From: JBEVEP01 sp040512755
GTDB taxonomy: Bacteria; Pseudomonadota; Alphaproteobacteria; Rhizobiales; Rhizobiaceae
Assembly (NCBI GenBank): GCA_040512755.1
Contig: JBEVEP010000329.1
Location: 1-10,896, forward strand
Length of the DNA stretch: 10,896 bases
Direction of reading: 5' to 3'
A model generated the notes under the pieces. It had not been told where the DNA came from, ran no database searches, and was given only the letters and a program-made list of their open reading frames with translations. The first letter of the stretch is position 1, and each line of letters starts with the position of its first letter. Below are positions 1 through 6,403 of the stretch, piece after piece. Position numbers and translations under genes: made by a program.

Positions 1-798
1 AGCACCTCGGCCCCGCCACACCGACGGGGGTTTGTGCTCGGCATCTATGCGACAGTGCTCTCGCTCGGCTTCGCCTTCGGACCGTGGCTTTTCGCACAGA
101 TGGGCAGCGCCGGGTTCCTGCCCTTCGGCGTCACCTTCGCCCTGGTGATTTTCGCCGCCCTGCCGGTGCTGGCAGCCTGGAAAGAGAGTCCGGCGATCCA
201 TGAGGAGAAGGGCGAGACCAACAGCTTCCTGAGCTATATCTGGCTGGTGCCTACTGCGACCGCCGCGGTGCTCGTCTTCGGCGCCGTCGAGACGGGTGGA
301 TTCGCCCTCTTTCCCGTTTATGGGAACCGGATCGGCTACAGCGAGGCCGACGCGGCACTCCTTCTGACCATGATCGGCCTTGGCAACGTCATCTTTCAGA
401 TTCCCCTCGGCATCATCAGCGACCGCATCCATGACCGCAGGATCCTGCTGGCGTCATGTGCCGGAATCGGGCTCCTCGGCATGCTCGCCCTGCCCTTGCT
501 GGCGGACAACTGGTCCCTGACTGCTACTATGCTTTTCGTTTGGGGCGGCGTGGTGGCGGGGCTCTATACAATCGGCCTTGCCCACCTCGGCTCCCGGCTG
601 ACCGGCAGGGATCTCGCGTCGGCCAACGCCGCTTTTGTCTTCTGTTACGGCTTCGGAATGCTGATCGGACCGCAGGCAATAGGCTTCGCAATGGACCTCT
701 TCGGTCCAGACGGCTTCGCCTATGCGCTGGCGCTTTTCTTTGTCGCCTATCTCATCCTGGTGGTGCGCCGTATGGCCGCGCAGCCGTCACGGGCTTGA
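1..798 (+). CDS. MFS transporter, 3' part (5' end outside window)
   Basis: This is the C-terminal 265 residues of a major facilitator superfamily permease, an inner-membrane secondary transporter. The frame is open from base 1 (Ser-Thr-Ser-Ala-Pro-Pro-His-Arg-Arg-Gly...), so the GTG at 34 is an internal valine codon and the true start lies upstream. The protein is a run of hydrophobic segments with short loops. The loop at visible residues 137-147 (GIISDRIHDRR) matches the MFS motif A that recurs between TM8 and TM9, and the His-Arg-Arg-Gly at the left edge fits the region just before TM5. About eight membrane segments are therefore present, ending in a short basic tail. The substrate cannot be told; the sequence resembles YcaD-type MFS proteins found next to rpmG in rhizobia. 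The stop codon TGA (796-798) overlaps the proposed rpmG -35 element. Confidence 0.9.
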   Translation, partial: STSAPPHRRGFVLGIYATVLSLGFAFGPWLFAQMGSAGFLPFGVTFALVIFAALPVLAAWKESPAIHEEKGETNSFLSYIWLVPTATAAVLVFGAVETGGFALFPVYGNRIGYSEADAALLLTMIGLGNVIFQIPLGIISDRIHDRRILLASCAGIGLLGMLALPLLADNWSLTATMLFVWGGVVAGLYTIGLAHLGSRLTGRDLASANAAFVFCYGFGMLIGPQAIGFAMDLFGPDGFAYALALFFVAYLILVVRRMAAQPSRA

Positions 799-822
799 CT
801 TTCCGCGCGCGATCTTTATGTG
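794..822 (+). promoter_or_regulatory. possible rpmG promoter
   Basis: CTTGAC at 794-799 resembles the rhizobial sigma-70 -35 element. After 17 bases comes TTATGT (817-822), a weak -10. It overlaps the stop codon of the transporter gene and would give a leader of about 70 bases before rpmG. The -35 match is good and the -10 is poor, so this is tentative. Confidence 0.35.
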
Positions 823-851
823 TCGCGCCAAGTTTTCCGCGCCCGGGCGTT

Positions 852-871
852 AACCCGTGATCGAGCGGGTT
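852..871 (+). other. hairpin in rpmG leader
   Basis: AACCCG (852-857) and CGGGTT (866-871) form a perfect 6-bp stem with an 8-base loop, about 30 bases before the rpmG start. No T-run follows, so it is not a typical terminator. It could be a leader structure or a weak end for the upstream MFS transcript. Confidence 0.35.
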
Positions 872-901
872 GAAATCCAGCGAACATGACGGACTAAGAC
901 A

Positions 902-1069
902 ATGGCCAAAGCCGCAAATATCAAGATCAAGCTTCTGTCGACTGCCGACACCGGCTTCTTCTACGTGACGAGCAAGAACAGCCGCACCAAGACGGAGAAG
1001 CTGTCATTCCGCAAGTATGATCCGGTTGCCAAGAAGCACGTCGAATTCAAGGAAACCAAGATCAAGTAA
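902..1069 (+). CDS. rpmG: 50S ribosomal protein L33
   Basis: This 55-residue basic protein (MAKAANIKIKLLSTADTGFF..., ending KHVEFKETKIK) matches L33, a small protein of the large ribosomal subunit near the E site. The length is normal for bacterial L33. The core pattern of a Lys/Leu-rich first strand, then Thr-Gly-Phe-Phe-Tyr, then Asn-Ser-Arg-Thr-Lys-Thr-Glu-Lys-Leu is intact. There is no cysteine pair, so it is the zinc-free (C-minus) type. The start is ATG at 902 in the sequence GACAATGGCC. The Shine-Dalgarno sequence is weak (GACGGACTAAGACA just upstream). The gene appears to be transcribed alone: a possible promoter sits at 794-822 and a strong terminator follows 26 bases after the stop. 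Confidence 0.98.
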   Translation: MAKAANIKIKLLSTADTGFFYVTSKNSRTKTEKLSFRKYDPVAKKHVEFKETKIK

Positions 1070-1094
1070 GTTCTGCTTCGATCGAGGGATGCCG

Positions 1095-1124
1095 ACGCCG
1101 CCTTTCGAGGCGGCGTTTTTGTTT
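1095..1124 (+). terminator. rho-independent terminator of rpmG
   Basis: A 9-bp stem, ACGCCGCCT (1095-1103) with AGGCGGCGT (1108-1116), is closed by a TTCG tetraloop and followed by a T-rich run (TTTTTGTTT). This is a textbook intrinsic terminator 26 bases after the rpmG stop. Confidence 0.95.
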
Positions 1125-1187
1125 GCTTCGCTCGCAAGCAAAGCACACTGCACGCCTTCGCGAACTTCTCATCCTGTAAGGATAATT

Positions 1188-1253
1188 GGGGGCCGGTCGG
1201 AGCTGGCAGCGGTACGAGGAGGCCACTGTGCGCCAGGCCGACCGGCCGACCCC
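1188..1253 (+). other. long GC-rich hairpin, candidate structured RNA
   Basis: Between rpmG and pleD, GGCCGGTCGG (1191-1200) pairs perfectly with CCGACCGGCC (1238-1247). Inside it CTGGC (1203-1207) pairs with GCCAG (1232-1236). GGG (1188-1190) can extend the stem to the CCCC at 1250-1253 across a two-base bulge. A smaller stem, ATCCT/AGGAT (1171-1175/1179-1183), lies just upstream. No convincing reading frame covers it. It could be a small RNA, part of a structured untranslated region, or a degenerate palindromic repeat. The strand is not determined, since a hairpin reads both ways. Confidence 0.4.
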
Positions 1254-1325
1254 ACGGACCCAGGAGATGCGGCGGACCTGAGCATCATGGGGTTTGGGTT
1301 GGACGGCGCTCCAAGACCTTAATGC

Positions 1326-1361
1326 GCGCGCTGTCCCATTTTGTCCGAGTGACAGTCGCGC
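1326..1361. other. second hairpin in rpmG-pleD gap
   Basis: GCGCGCTGTC (1326-1335) pairs with GACAG-T-CGCGC (1351-1361), ten pairs with one bulged T and a 15-base loop. The sequence after it, 1362-1440, is AT-rich for this window and carries no recognisable gene. Read with the 1188-1253 hairpin, the 342-base gap 1117-1458 is structured but non-coding as far as I can see. Confidence 0.35.
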
Positions 1362-1436
1362 AAGAATACTTGAAAATCAATAGTTTCTTAACTAATGCTT
1401 TCGGATCATCCGATTACGGTAAATTCCGAATGAAGC

Positions 1437-1453
1437 ATCCCTCCTGGAGGGAT
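1437..1453 (-). terminator. hairpin after pleD, likely transcript end
   Basis: ATCCCTC (1437-1443) and GAGGGAT (1447-1453) form a perfect 7-bp stem with a 3-base loop, 5 bases beyond the pleD stop on the minus strand. The bases after it in the minus direction are GCTTCATTC, only weakly T-rich. It is a plausible 3' end of the divK-pleD transcript but not a textbook terminator. Confidence 0.5.
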
Positions 1454-1458
1454 CCCGG

Positions 1459-2832
1459 TCACGCGGCCTTGGCGACCACCCTGTTTCGGCCAGCTGCCTT
1501 CGCCTCGTAGAGAGCGGCGTCGGCCCGCTTCATCAGCGCCTCGACCGTATCTTTTCCGCGCAGCAGGGATGACACGCCGACGCTGACAGTCACTTCGACG
1601 GTTTGCCCGTCCTTCCCGATCGCGAACGGGGTGCGCGCAATCTCGGCACGGATACGCTCCGCCACTTTCTCGGCGATTTCCGGTTCAGTGTCAGGCATGA
1701 CGACCACGAACTCCTCGCCGCCAAAACGGCAGGCCAGATCAATGCCGCGCACATTCCGGCGCAGCCGTTGCGCGAATTCACGCAGCACGTCATCGCCCCC
1801 TCCATGGCCGAACGTATCGTTGATCGCCTTGAACCGGTCGAGATCGGTGATCATCACTGACAATGGCCGCCGGCGGGCCCTGGCGCGGTCGACCAGGGTT
1901 TGCAGATGGCTGTCCAGATAGCGTCTATTGTGCAAGCCGGTCAGACCGTCGGTCACCGCCATTTCGATCGTCTCGGTCACGCTGGCGCGCAGATGGTCGT
2001 TGTAGCGCTTTCGCTTGATCTGGGTTCCTAGCCGCGCGGTAAGCTCCTGCTCGTCGATCGGACGCGTCAGATAGTCGTTAATGCCAAGCTCCAGTCCGCG
2101 AAGAATGCGCTGGTCCTCGGCGGCATCCGCCAGAAGAATGATCGGCAGCAAGCGCGTCCGGTCGAGAGAGCGCAACTGCGAGCATAACCGAAGCGGGTCG
2201 AATTCCGTGAAGTCGGTCGAAACGATGACGCATTCATAGGGCGCTTCAGCAGCCTGGAAGAGGCCGGCGTGCGGGTCCGTCGCAACGTCGAGGTCGGCGG
2301 TCTGGTGGAGCATCGTGCGAATCTGCTCGAAGGATTGCTCGTGCTCGTCAATCAGCAGGACCTTTGGCCTGGCCTGCGCCGAAGGCGGCTGGCGACTAAG
2401 CAGTTCCTCGATCCCAATGTTGCGCGTGGTCGATGCGCGAAGCCGCAACTCGTCCGTCAGCGACTTCAGCCGGACCAGACTCTTGACGCGCGTCATGAGC
2501 TGGAGGTCGTTCACCGGCTTGGCCAGAAAATCATCGGCACCAGCCTCGAGACCACGCACCCGATCCGCGGCCTGGTCGAGCGCCGTGATCATCACGACCG
2601 GAATATGCCATGTCGCGGGGTCGTTCTTGAGCCGCCGGCACACCTCGAACCCGTTCATGCCAGGCATCATCGCGTCGAGCAGGACGACGTCCACCTTGCC
2701 GGTCTCGCAAATCTCGAGAGCTTCCGGACCGCTGGTCGCCGTGAGCACATCGAAATATTCAGCGAGCAGCCGGACTTCGAGAAGCTTCACATTGGCGAGA
2801 ATGTCGTCGACGACGAGGATACGCGCAGTCAT
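1459..2832 (-). CDS. pleD: response regulator diguanylate cyclase PleD
   Basis: This 457-residue protein matches PleD, the enzyme that makes cyclic di-GMP from two GTP and controls the cell-cycle and motility/attachment switch in alphaproteobacteria. Order of domains: receiver 1 (about 3-120) with acidic pair D9/D10, phospho-acceptor D53 (LLDAMMPG) and K105; a degenerate adaptor receiver (about 150-275) with no obvious phospho-acceptor; and a GGDEF domain (about 290-457). The active site GGEEF is at 371-375. The inhibitory I-site RxxD (R362-D365) stands five residues before it, so feedback inhibition by c-di-GMP is expected. The start at 2832 was chosen because it begins MTARILVVDD, as receiver domains do, and has GGAGG 11 bases upstream; a longer reading to 2898 would add an unlikely tail. 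It lies 31 bases after divK in one operon. Confidence 0.97.
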   Translation of the reverse strand: MTARILVVDDILANVKLLEVRLLAEYFDVLTATSGPEALEICETGKVDVVLLDAMMPGMNGFEVCRRLKNDPATWHIPVVMITALDQAADRVRGLEAGADDFLAKPVNDLQLMTRVKSLVRLKSLTDELRLRASTTRNIGIEELLSRQPPSAQARPKVLLIDEHEQSFEQIRTMLHQTADLDVATDPHAGLFQAAEAPYECVIVSTDFTEFDPLRLCSQLRSLDRTRLLPIILLADAAEDQRILRGLELGINDYLTRPIDEQELTARLGTQIKRKRYNDHLRASVTETIEMAVTDGLTGLHNRRYLDSHLQTLVDRARARRRPLSVMITDLDRFKAINDTFGHGGGDDVLREFAQRLRRNVRGIDLACRFGGEEFVVVMPDTEPEIAEKVAERIRAEIARTPFAIGKDGQTVEVTVSVGVSSLLRGKDTVEALMKRADAALYEAKAAGRNRVVAKAA

Positions 2833-2863
2833 TGTTCGGTCGCCTCCATGCGGAATCGGCGCA

Positions 2864-3235
2864 TCAGGCATCACCCAGGTAGGATTTGATCGTCTCAATG
2901 AACCGGGGAACGGAGATTGGCTTGGAGATGTACGCCTCGCAGCCGCCTTGGCGGATGCGCTCCTCGTCGCCCTTCATGGCGAAAGCGGTTACCGCGATCA
3001 CCGGGATGACGTGCAGGTCATCATCTTCCTTCAGCCACTTGGTCACCTCCAGACCGGAGACTTCCGGCAACTGGATGTCCATCAGAATGAGATCGGGCCG
3101 GTGAATTCGGGCGAGGTTCAGCGCTTCCAACCCGTTCCGGGTGCGCACCGTCTCGTATCCGCTTGCTTCGATCAGGTCGCGAAAGAGCTTCATATTGAGC
3201 TCATTGTCTTCGACGATCATAACTTTCTTAGGCAT
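2864..3235 (-). CDS. divK: single-domain response regulator DivK
   Basis: This 123-residue protein is a lone receiver domain of the CheY fold, matching DivK. In Caulobacter and other alphaproteobacteria DivK is phosphorylated and dephosphorylated by the kinases DivJ and PleC and controls CtrA activity, and with it division and polar development. Visible residues are the acidic pair E9/D10, phospho-acceptor D53 (LILMDIQLPEVSG), T83 and K105 (ISKPIS). There is no output domain. The start at 3235 gives MPKKVMIVEDNELNMK, the usual DivK beginning; an in-frame extension to 3295 is possible but not family-like. A GGCGGGAC stretch upstream can serve as the ribosome binding site. It is the first gene of the divK-pleD operon, an arrangement known from Caulobacter. 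I saw no full CtrA box (TTAA-N7-TTAA) upstream; there is a single GTTAAC at about 3270. Confidence 0.97.
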   Translation of the reverse strand: MPKKVMIVEDNELNMKLFRDLIEASGYETVRTRNGLEALNLARIHRPDLILMDIQLPEVSGLEVTKWLKEDDDLHVIPVIAVTAFAMKGDEERIRQGGCEAYISKPISVPRFIETIKSYLGDA

Positions 3236-3454
3236 TCTGATTTGTCCCGCCTTTGCATGGCGCTCGAATGTTAACGCCATACGCGCCTCCCCCAAAGCGC
3301 GAATCCCGCTAAAAACGATAAGGACAGATGATTGAGAAAATGGAAATCGGTTCGCGCATTTCGATGGCTACATCCTTGTTTGGTGCGACATTTGGCTTGT
3401 CGCGGGCCTGGCTGAGGACTAGAGCCTCATCACCACGTCGCCGGAAGGATGCCG

Positions 3455-3754
3455 ATGAGAGATCAAGCGATAGGGCGCGAGGATGCGGAGGCGATCGCCA
3501 TCAGTGCTCTGAGGTTCATCGCCGCGGACACCGAATTGCTGCCGCGCTTCCTGGCTATCACCGGCATCGAAGCCTCGTCGATTCGCCGGGCTGCGAGCGA
3601 GCCCGGCTTCCTGGCAGGGGTGTTGCAGTTCATCCTCGCTCACGAACCGACGCTGCTGCAGTTTGCAGGAGCCACAGGCGTGTCTCCTGACGCCGTGATG
3701 CGGGCCCAACACGCATTGCCGCAGGGCGACGACCGCTATGAGAGGTCGACATGA
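3455..3754 (+). CDS. DUF3572-type small protein
   Basis: This 99-residue, mainly helical, acidic protein begins MRDQAIGREDAEAIAISALR. It resembles the DUF3572 family, small proteins of unknown function found almost only in alphaproteobacteria, often beside divK/pleD. Features are an N-terminal helix ending ALRFIAAD, a central stretch around LPRFLAITGI, a segment with Ile-Arg-Arg-Ala, and a C-terminal helix ending VMRAQHALP. No catalytic motif, signal peptide or membrane helix is seen. ATG 3455 is preferred to ATG 3449 because GGAAGG (3443-3448) lies 6 bases before 3455 but directly abuts 3449. It is divergent from divK and probably cotranscribed with the HAD gene that begins 19 bases after its stop. 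The role is unknown; the link to DivK/PleD is by position only. Confidence 0.85.
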   Translation: MRDQAIGREDAEAIAISALRFIAADTELLPRFLAITGIEASSIRRAASEPGFLAGVLQFILAHEPTLLQFAGATGVSPDAVMRAQHALPQGDDRYERST

Positions 3755-3773
3755 TCCAGGGAACTATCGCCCG

Positions 3774-4436
3774 GTGAGCGACGATCCGGAAACGGCGCGG
3801 CAGATCGCGGAGCTGTCGCGCGACGCAAGGCCGCTTCTGGTGCTCGACGTGGACGAGGTGATCCTTGAGTTCGTGCGGCCCTTCACCGGCTTTCTCAACG
3901 CAAGAGAGCTTGACCTGAAGACCACGTCCTTCCGCCTGCATGGCAATGTCGTCGAGGTTGCGACAGGCATGGCGATCGGTAACGAGCGCGTGACAGAACT
4001 GCTTGGCGAATTCTTCGACGTTCAGGCCGAATGGCAGTCCGCGGCCGAGCGCGCCGCGCCGGCCATCGCCGACCTCGCGGAAAAGGTGGAGATCGTTCTG
4101 TTGACAGCGATGCCGCACCGTCATCGCTTCAGGCGGCGCGCGCATCTCGACGCGCTCGGTTTTCCGTATCCCCTGGTAACCACCGAGAAGGCCAAGGGGC
4201 CAGCGATCCGCCAATTGCGGGGCGACCAAGGCCGCCCGGTCGCCTTTGTCGACGACATTCCGCATAACCTTCTTTCGGTGCAGACGACCGTGCCGGACGC
4301 CCACCTCTTTCATCTCATGATGCACCCCGAATTCCGCGCGATGCTTCCGCCGCTTCCGGAGGGCATTGCCGCCCTTGAAAATTGGGACGATGGCGTTGCG
4401 AAGATCGCTGCCGCCCTGGGTATCGAGGCTTTCTGA
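3774..4436 (+). CDS. HAD-like hydrolase
   Basis: This 220-residue protein has the marks of a haloacid dehalogenase superfamily phosphatase. Motif I is LVLDVDEV with nucleophile D25 and acid/base D27. Motif II is the Thr in LLTAMP (T111). The motif III lysine is probably K139 or K141 (TEKAKG). Motif IV is FVDDIPHN with D160/D161 binding Mg2+. A helical insertion between motifs I and II (about 35-100) would be the cap. The substrate is unknown. GTG at 3774 is taken as the start because the preceding in-frame residues (from ATG 3738) overlap the DUF3572 gene and do not look family-like; AGGGA (3758-3762) lies 11 bases before it. The gene follows the DUF3572 gene in an apparent operon and converges on the GNAT gene with 2 bases between stops. 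The start is the least certain part. Confidence 0.85.
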   Translation: MSDDPETARQIAELSRDARPLLVLDVDEVILEFVRPFTGFLNARELDLKTTSFRLHGNVVEVATGMAIGNERVTELLGEFFDVQAEWQSAAERAAPAIADLAEKVEIVLLTAMPHRHRFRRRAHLDALGFPYPLVTTEKAKGPAIRQLRGDQGRPVAFVDDIPHNLLSVQTTVPDAHLFHLMMHPEFRAMLPPLPEGIAALENWDDGVAKIAAALGIEAF

Positions 4437-4438
4437 AT

Positions 4439-5014
4439 TTACAACACAAAGCGCATGAGCGGCCGGCCTACCTTGCGCGCTGCAACAACCTCGAAGCCTG
4501 CTTTCTCGAAAACGCGCGTCGATCCGACGAAGAGCCCGATCGATCGCGAATCCTTTGAGTTGTCCATCGGACAGACTTCAAGCAGTCGAGCCCCGTTCTT
4601 GCGCGCAAAATCGATTCCGGCGCCCACGAGCTGATGCGTCAGGCCCTGACCGCGCGCCTTGGTGCGGATGAAGAAGCAGGAAATCGCCCAGACATTGGCA
4701 TCACTCGCATCTTCGGGATCAAGCGGCGCGGAAGCCCTGCCCTTGTTGTTCCACTCGGGCACATCGGATCGTGGACCGATCTGCATCCAGCCGGTCGCGG
4801 TCTGCCCTTCCAAGGCCAAAAGACCGGGAGGCGGGCCTGCCCCCACCCGCGCCTGCATATGATCCTTGTTGCGCTCATGACTGCTGTCCCGGCGTGCAGC
4901 CGGCGGAAGACGGAAATAAGTGCACCAGCAGCCGTAGCAAGCTCCCTGCTTGCCGAACAAATCCTCGAAAGCCGGCCAAAGGTCCGGCGTCAGCGGCAGA
5001 ATTGAAGTCGTCAT
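4439..5014 (-). CDS. GNAT family N-acetyltransferase
   Basis: This 191-residue protein has a Gcn5-related acetyltransferase fold. The acetyl-CoA loop is seen as ARGQGLTHQLV (residues 120-130), preceded by the strand VWAISCFFIR and followed by a C-terminal strand/helix pattern (ARLLEVCPMD; VFEKAGFEVV). It transfers an acetyl group from acetyl-CoA to an unknown amine substrate. An unusual cluster, C26-Y-G-C29-W-C31, near the N-terminus marks a subgroup of GNAT proteins that I recognise only by that signature. The start is ATG 5014; the preceding bases (GGGATAAG on the minus strand) give a modest ribosome binding site. It is divergent from dinB with about 75 bases between the starts, so the dinB LexA box may also affect it. 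No membrane segment or signal peptide is present. Confidence 0.87.
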   Translation of the reverse strand: MTTSILPLTPDLWPAFEDLFGKQGACYGCWCTYFRLPPAARRDSSHERNKDHMQARVGAGPPPGLLALEGQTATGWMQIGPRSDVPEWNNKGRASAPLDPEDASDANVWAISCFFIRTKARGQGLTHQLVGAGIDFARKNGARLLEVCPMDNSKDSRSIGLFVGSTRVFEKAGFEVVAARKVGRPLMRFVL

Positions 5015-5050
5015 GAGTCTTATCCCGGTCGTCTTGCTCGACTCGGCAGC

Positions 5051-5079
5051 GTGACGTAAAATTCAGATGTTCTCATTAT
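5051..5079 (+). promoter_or_regulatory. inferred dinB promoter
   Basis: GTGACG (5051-5056) and CATTAT (5074-5079) are spaced by 17 bases and each match the sigma-70 consensus at four of six positions. The LexA box covers the -10 element, a position well suited to repression. Transcription would start near 5086, only about four bases before ATG 5090. Confidence 0.5.
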
Positions 5080-5083
5080 GTTC
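5069..5083 (+). promoter_or_regulatory. LexA-binding SOS box of dinB
   Basis: GTTCTCATTATGTTC is an exact GTTC-N7-GTTC, the direct-repeat operator known for LexA of alphaproteobacteria. It lies immediately before dinB, a classic SOS gene, and overlaps the inferred -10. It places dinB, and possibly the divergent GNAT gene, under DNA-damage control. Confidence 0.88.
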
Positions 5084-5089
5084 GCAGCG

Positions 5090-6403
5090 ATGACCGCCTC
5101 TGTCAACCCGAACCATGGTTTTTGCCGTGATTGCCTGACGCTGCAGCGCGACGAGGACAGACGTTGCACGCAGTGCGGCAGCCCGCGTCTCCTGCGGCAT
5201 CCGGAGCTTTACCGGTTGCACTTGGCGCATATCGACTGCGACGCCTTCTACGCCGCGATCGAGAAGCGGGACAATCCGGCGCTCAAGGACAAACCGGTCA
5301 TTATCGGCGGCGGCAAACGCGGCGTTGTATCGACCGCCTGCTACATCGCCCGCATCCACGGTGTGCGTTCCGCAATGCCGATGTACAAGGCGCTGGCCGC
5401 CTGCCCGGAGGCGGTTGTCGTCAAGCCCAGTATGGAAAAATACGCTCGGGTTGGACGCGAGGTCCGGGCGATGATGCTGGCGACGACGCCACAGGTCGAG
5501 CCGATCTCCATCGACGAGGCCTTTCTTGACCTCGCGGGAACGGAGCGGCTTCATGGCCGTCCGCCGGCGCTCGTGCTTGGACAATTCGCTCTCGATGTCG
5601 AACGCGAGATCGGCATCACCGTTTCGGTCGGCCTCTCCTACTGCAAGTTCCTGGCAAAGGTCGCTTCGGACTTTCGTAAGCCGCGCGGCTTTTCCGTCAT
5701 CGGCGAGGCGGAGGCCGTCGCCTTCCTGGCTGAACAGCCGGTGACACTGATCTGGGGGGTCGGCAACGCCTTTGCCGCGACGCTGGACCGCGACGGCATA
5801 CGGACGATCGGCCAGCTCCAGCAGATGGAACGCGCCGAGCTGATGCGCCGATACGGCTCGATGGGCGACAGGCTCTACCACCTCTCCCGCGGCCAGGACC
5901 AGCGCGTCGTGCATCCCGGCCACGACGCAAAGAGCATCTCGGCCGAGACCACGTTCGATACCGACCTTGCGTCCTCGGCCGATCTCGTTCCGATCCTTCG
6001 CCACCTCTCGGAAAAGGTCTCGGCTCGGTTGAAGAAATCCGGCCTTGCCGGGCGGACCGTCGTTCTCAAACTGAAGACTGAGCACTTCAAGATCCGCACC
6101 CGGAACCGGCAGCTCGGCGATCCGACGCGGTTGGCGGATCGCATCTTTCAGACAGGACTGCAGCTTCTGGAAAAGGAGACGGACGGCACAAAATACCGCC
6201 TGCTCGGGATCGGCGTGAGCGACCTTTCCGGCGCAGACAGGGCGGATCCGCCCGACCTGATCGACATTCAGTCGCGCAAGCGGGCGCTGGCGGAAGGCGC
6301 AATCGATGCGCTGCGCGACAAGTTCGGCGGGAAGGCTATCGAGACGGGATATACGTTCGGCAAAGGACGCAACGCGCATTCGCATGAGAACCTGGAGGAA
6401 TAG
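5090..6403 (+). CDS. dinB: DNA polymerase IV (Y-family)
   Basis: This 437-residue translesion polymerase copies damaged DNA with low fidelity. The catalytic carboxylates are D49 in HIDCDAFY and D142/E143 in SIDEAFLD. Y54 occupies the steric-gate position, and the fingers region GGGKRGVVSTACYIAR is intact. A thumb region with helix-hairpin-helix (IWGVGNAFAATLDRDGIRTIGQLQ) and a little-finger domain (about 285-390) follow. Before the polymerase there is a 40-residue extension with two Cys pairs (C12/C15 and C26/C29), resembling a small zinc ribbon and absent from E. coli Pol IV. The C-terminus (ENLEE) shows no obvious beta-clamp motif of the QLxLF type. The start ATG 5090 is preferred to ATG 5078, because the latter lies inside the LexA box and upstream of the inferred transcription start; no clear Shine-Dalgarno precedes either. 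Confidence 0.95.
   Translation: MTASVNPNHGFCRDCLTLQRDEDRRCTQCGSPRLLRHPELYRLHLAHIDCDAFYAAIEKRDNPALKDKPVIIGGGKRGVVSTACYIARIHGVRSAMPMYKALAACPEAVVVKPSMEKYARVGREVRAMMLATTPQVEPISIDEAFLDLAGTERLHGRPPALVLGQFALDVEREIGITVSVGLSYCKFLAKVASDFRKPRGFSVIGEAEAVAFLAEQPVTLIWGVGNAFAATLDRDGIRTIGQLQQMERAELMRRYGSMGDRLYHLSRGQDQRVVHPGHDAKSISAETTFDTDLASSADLVPILRHLSEKVSARLKKSGLAGRTVVLKLKTEHFKIRTRNRQLGDPTRLADRIFQTGLQLLEKETDGTKYRLLGIGVSDLSGADRADPPDLIDIQSRKRALAEGAIDALRDKFGGKAIETGYTFGKGRNAHSHENLEE

Noticed and set aside
1017..1322. 101-residue frame running through the rpmG terminator
   Set aside because: It starts inside rpmG in another frame and crosses a strong terminator and hairpins, so it is not a credible gene.
2315..3274. 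319-residue plus-strand open frame across pleD and divK
   Set aside because: It runs antisense to two well-supported genes and is Ser/Arg-rich low-complexity, as expected of a shadow frame.
3236..3454. CtrA-binding box upstream of divK
   Set aside because: Only one TTAA-type half (about 3270) is present and no TTAA-N7-TTAA pair was found, so CtrA control is not supported here.
5078..5089. ATG 5078 as the dinB start
   Set aside because: It lies inside the LexA box and before the inferred transcription start; ATG 5090 is in frame and more plausible.
5063..6385. 440-residue open frame on the minus strand opposite dinB
   Set aside because: It is fully antisense to a clear DNA polymerase IV with intact catalytic motifs; long antisense frames are common in GC-rich DNA and its translation matches no family I know.
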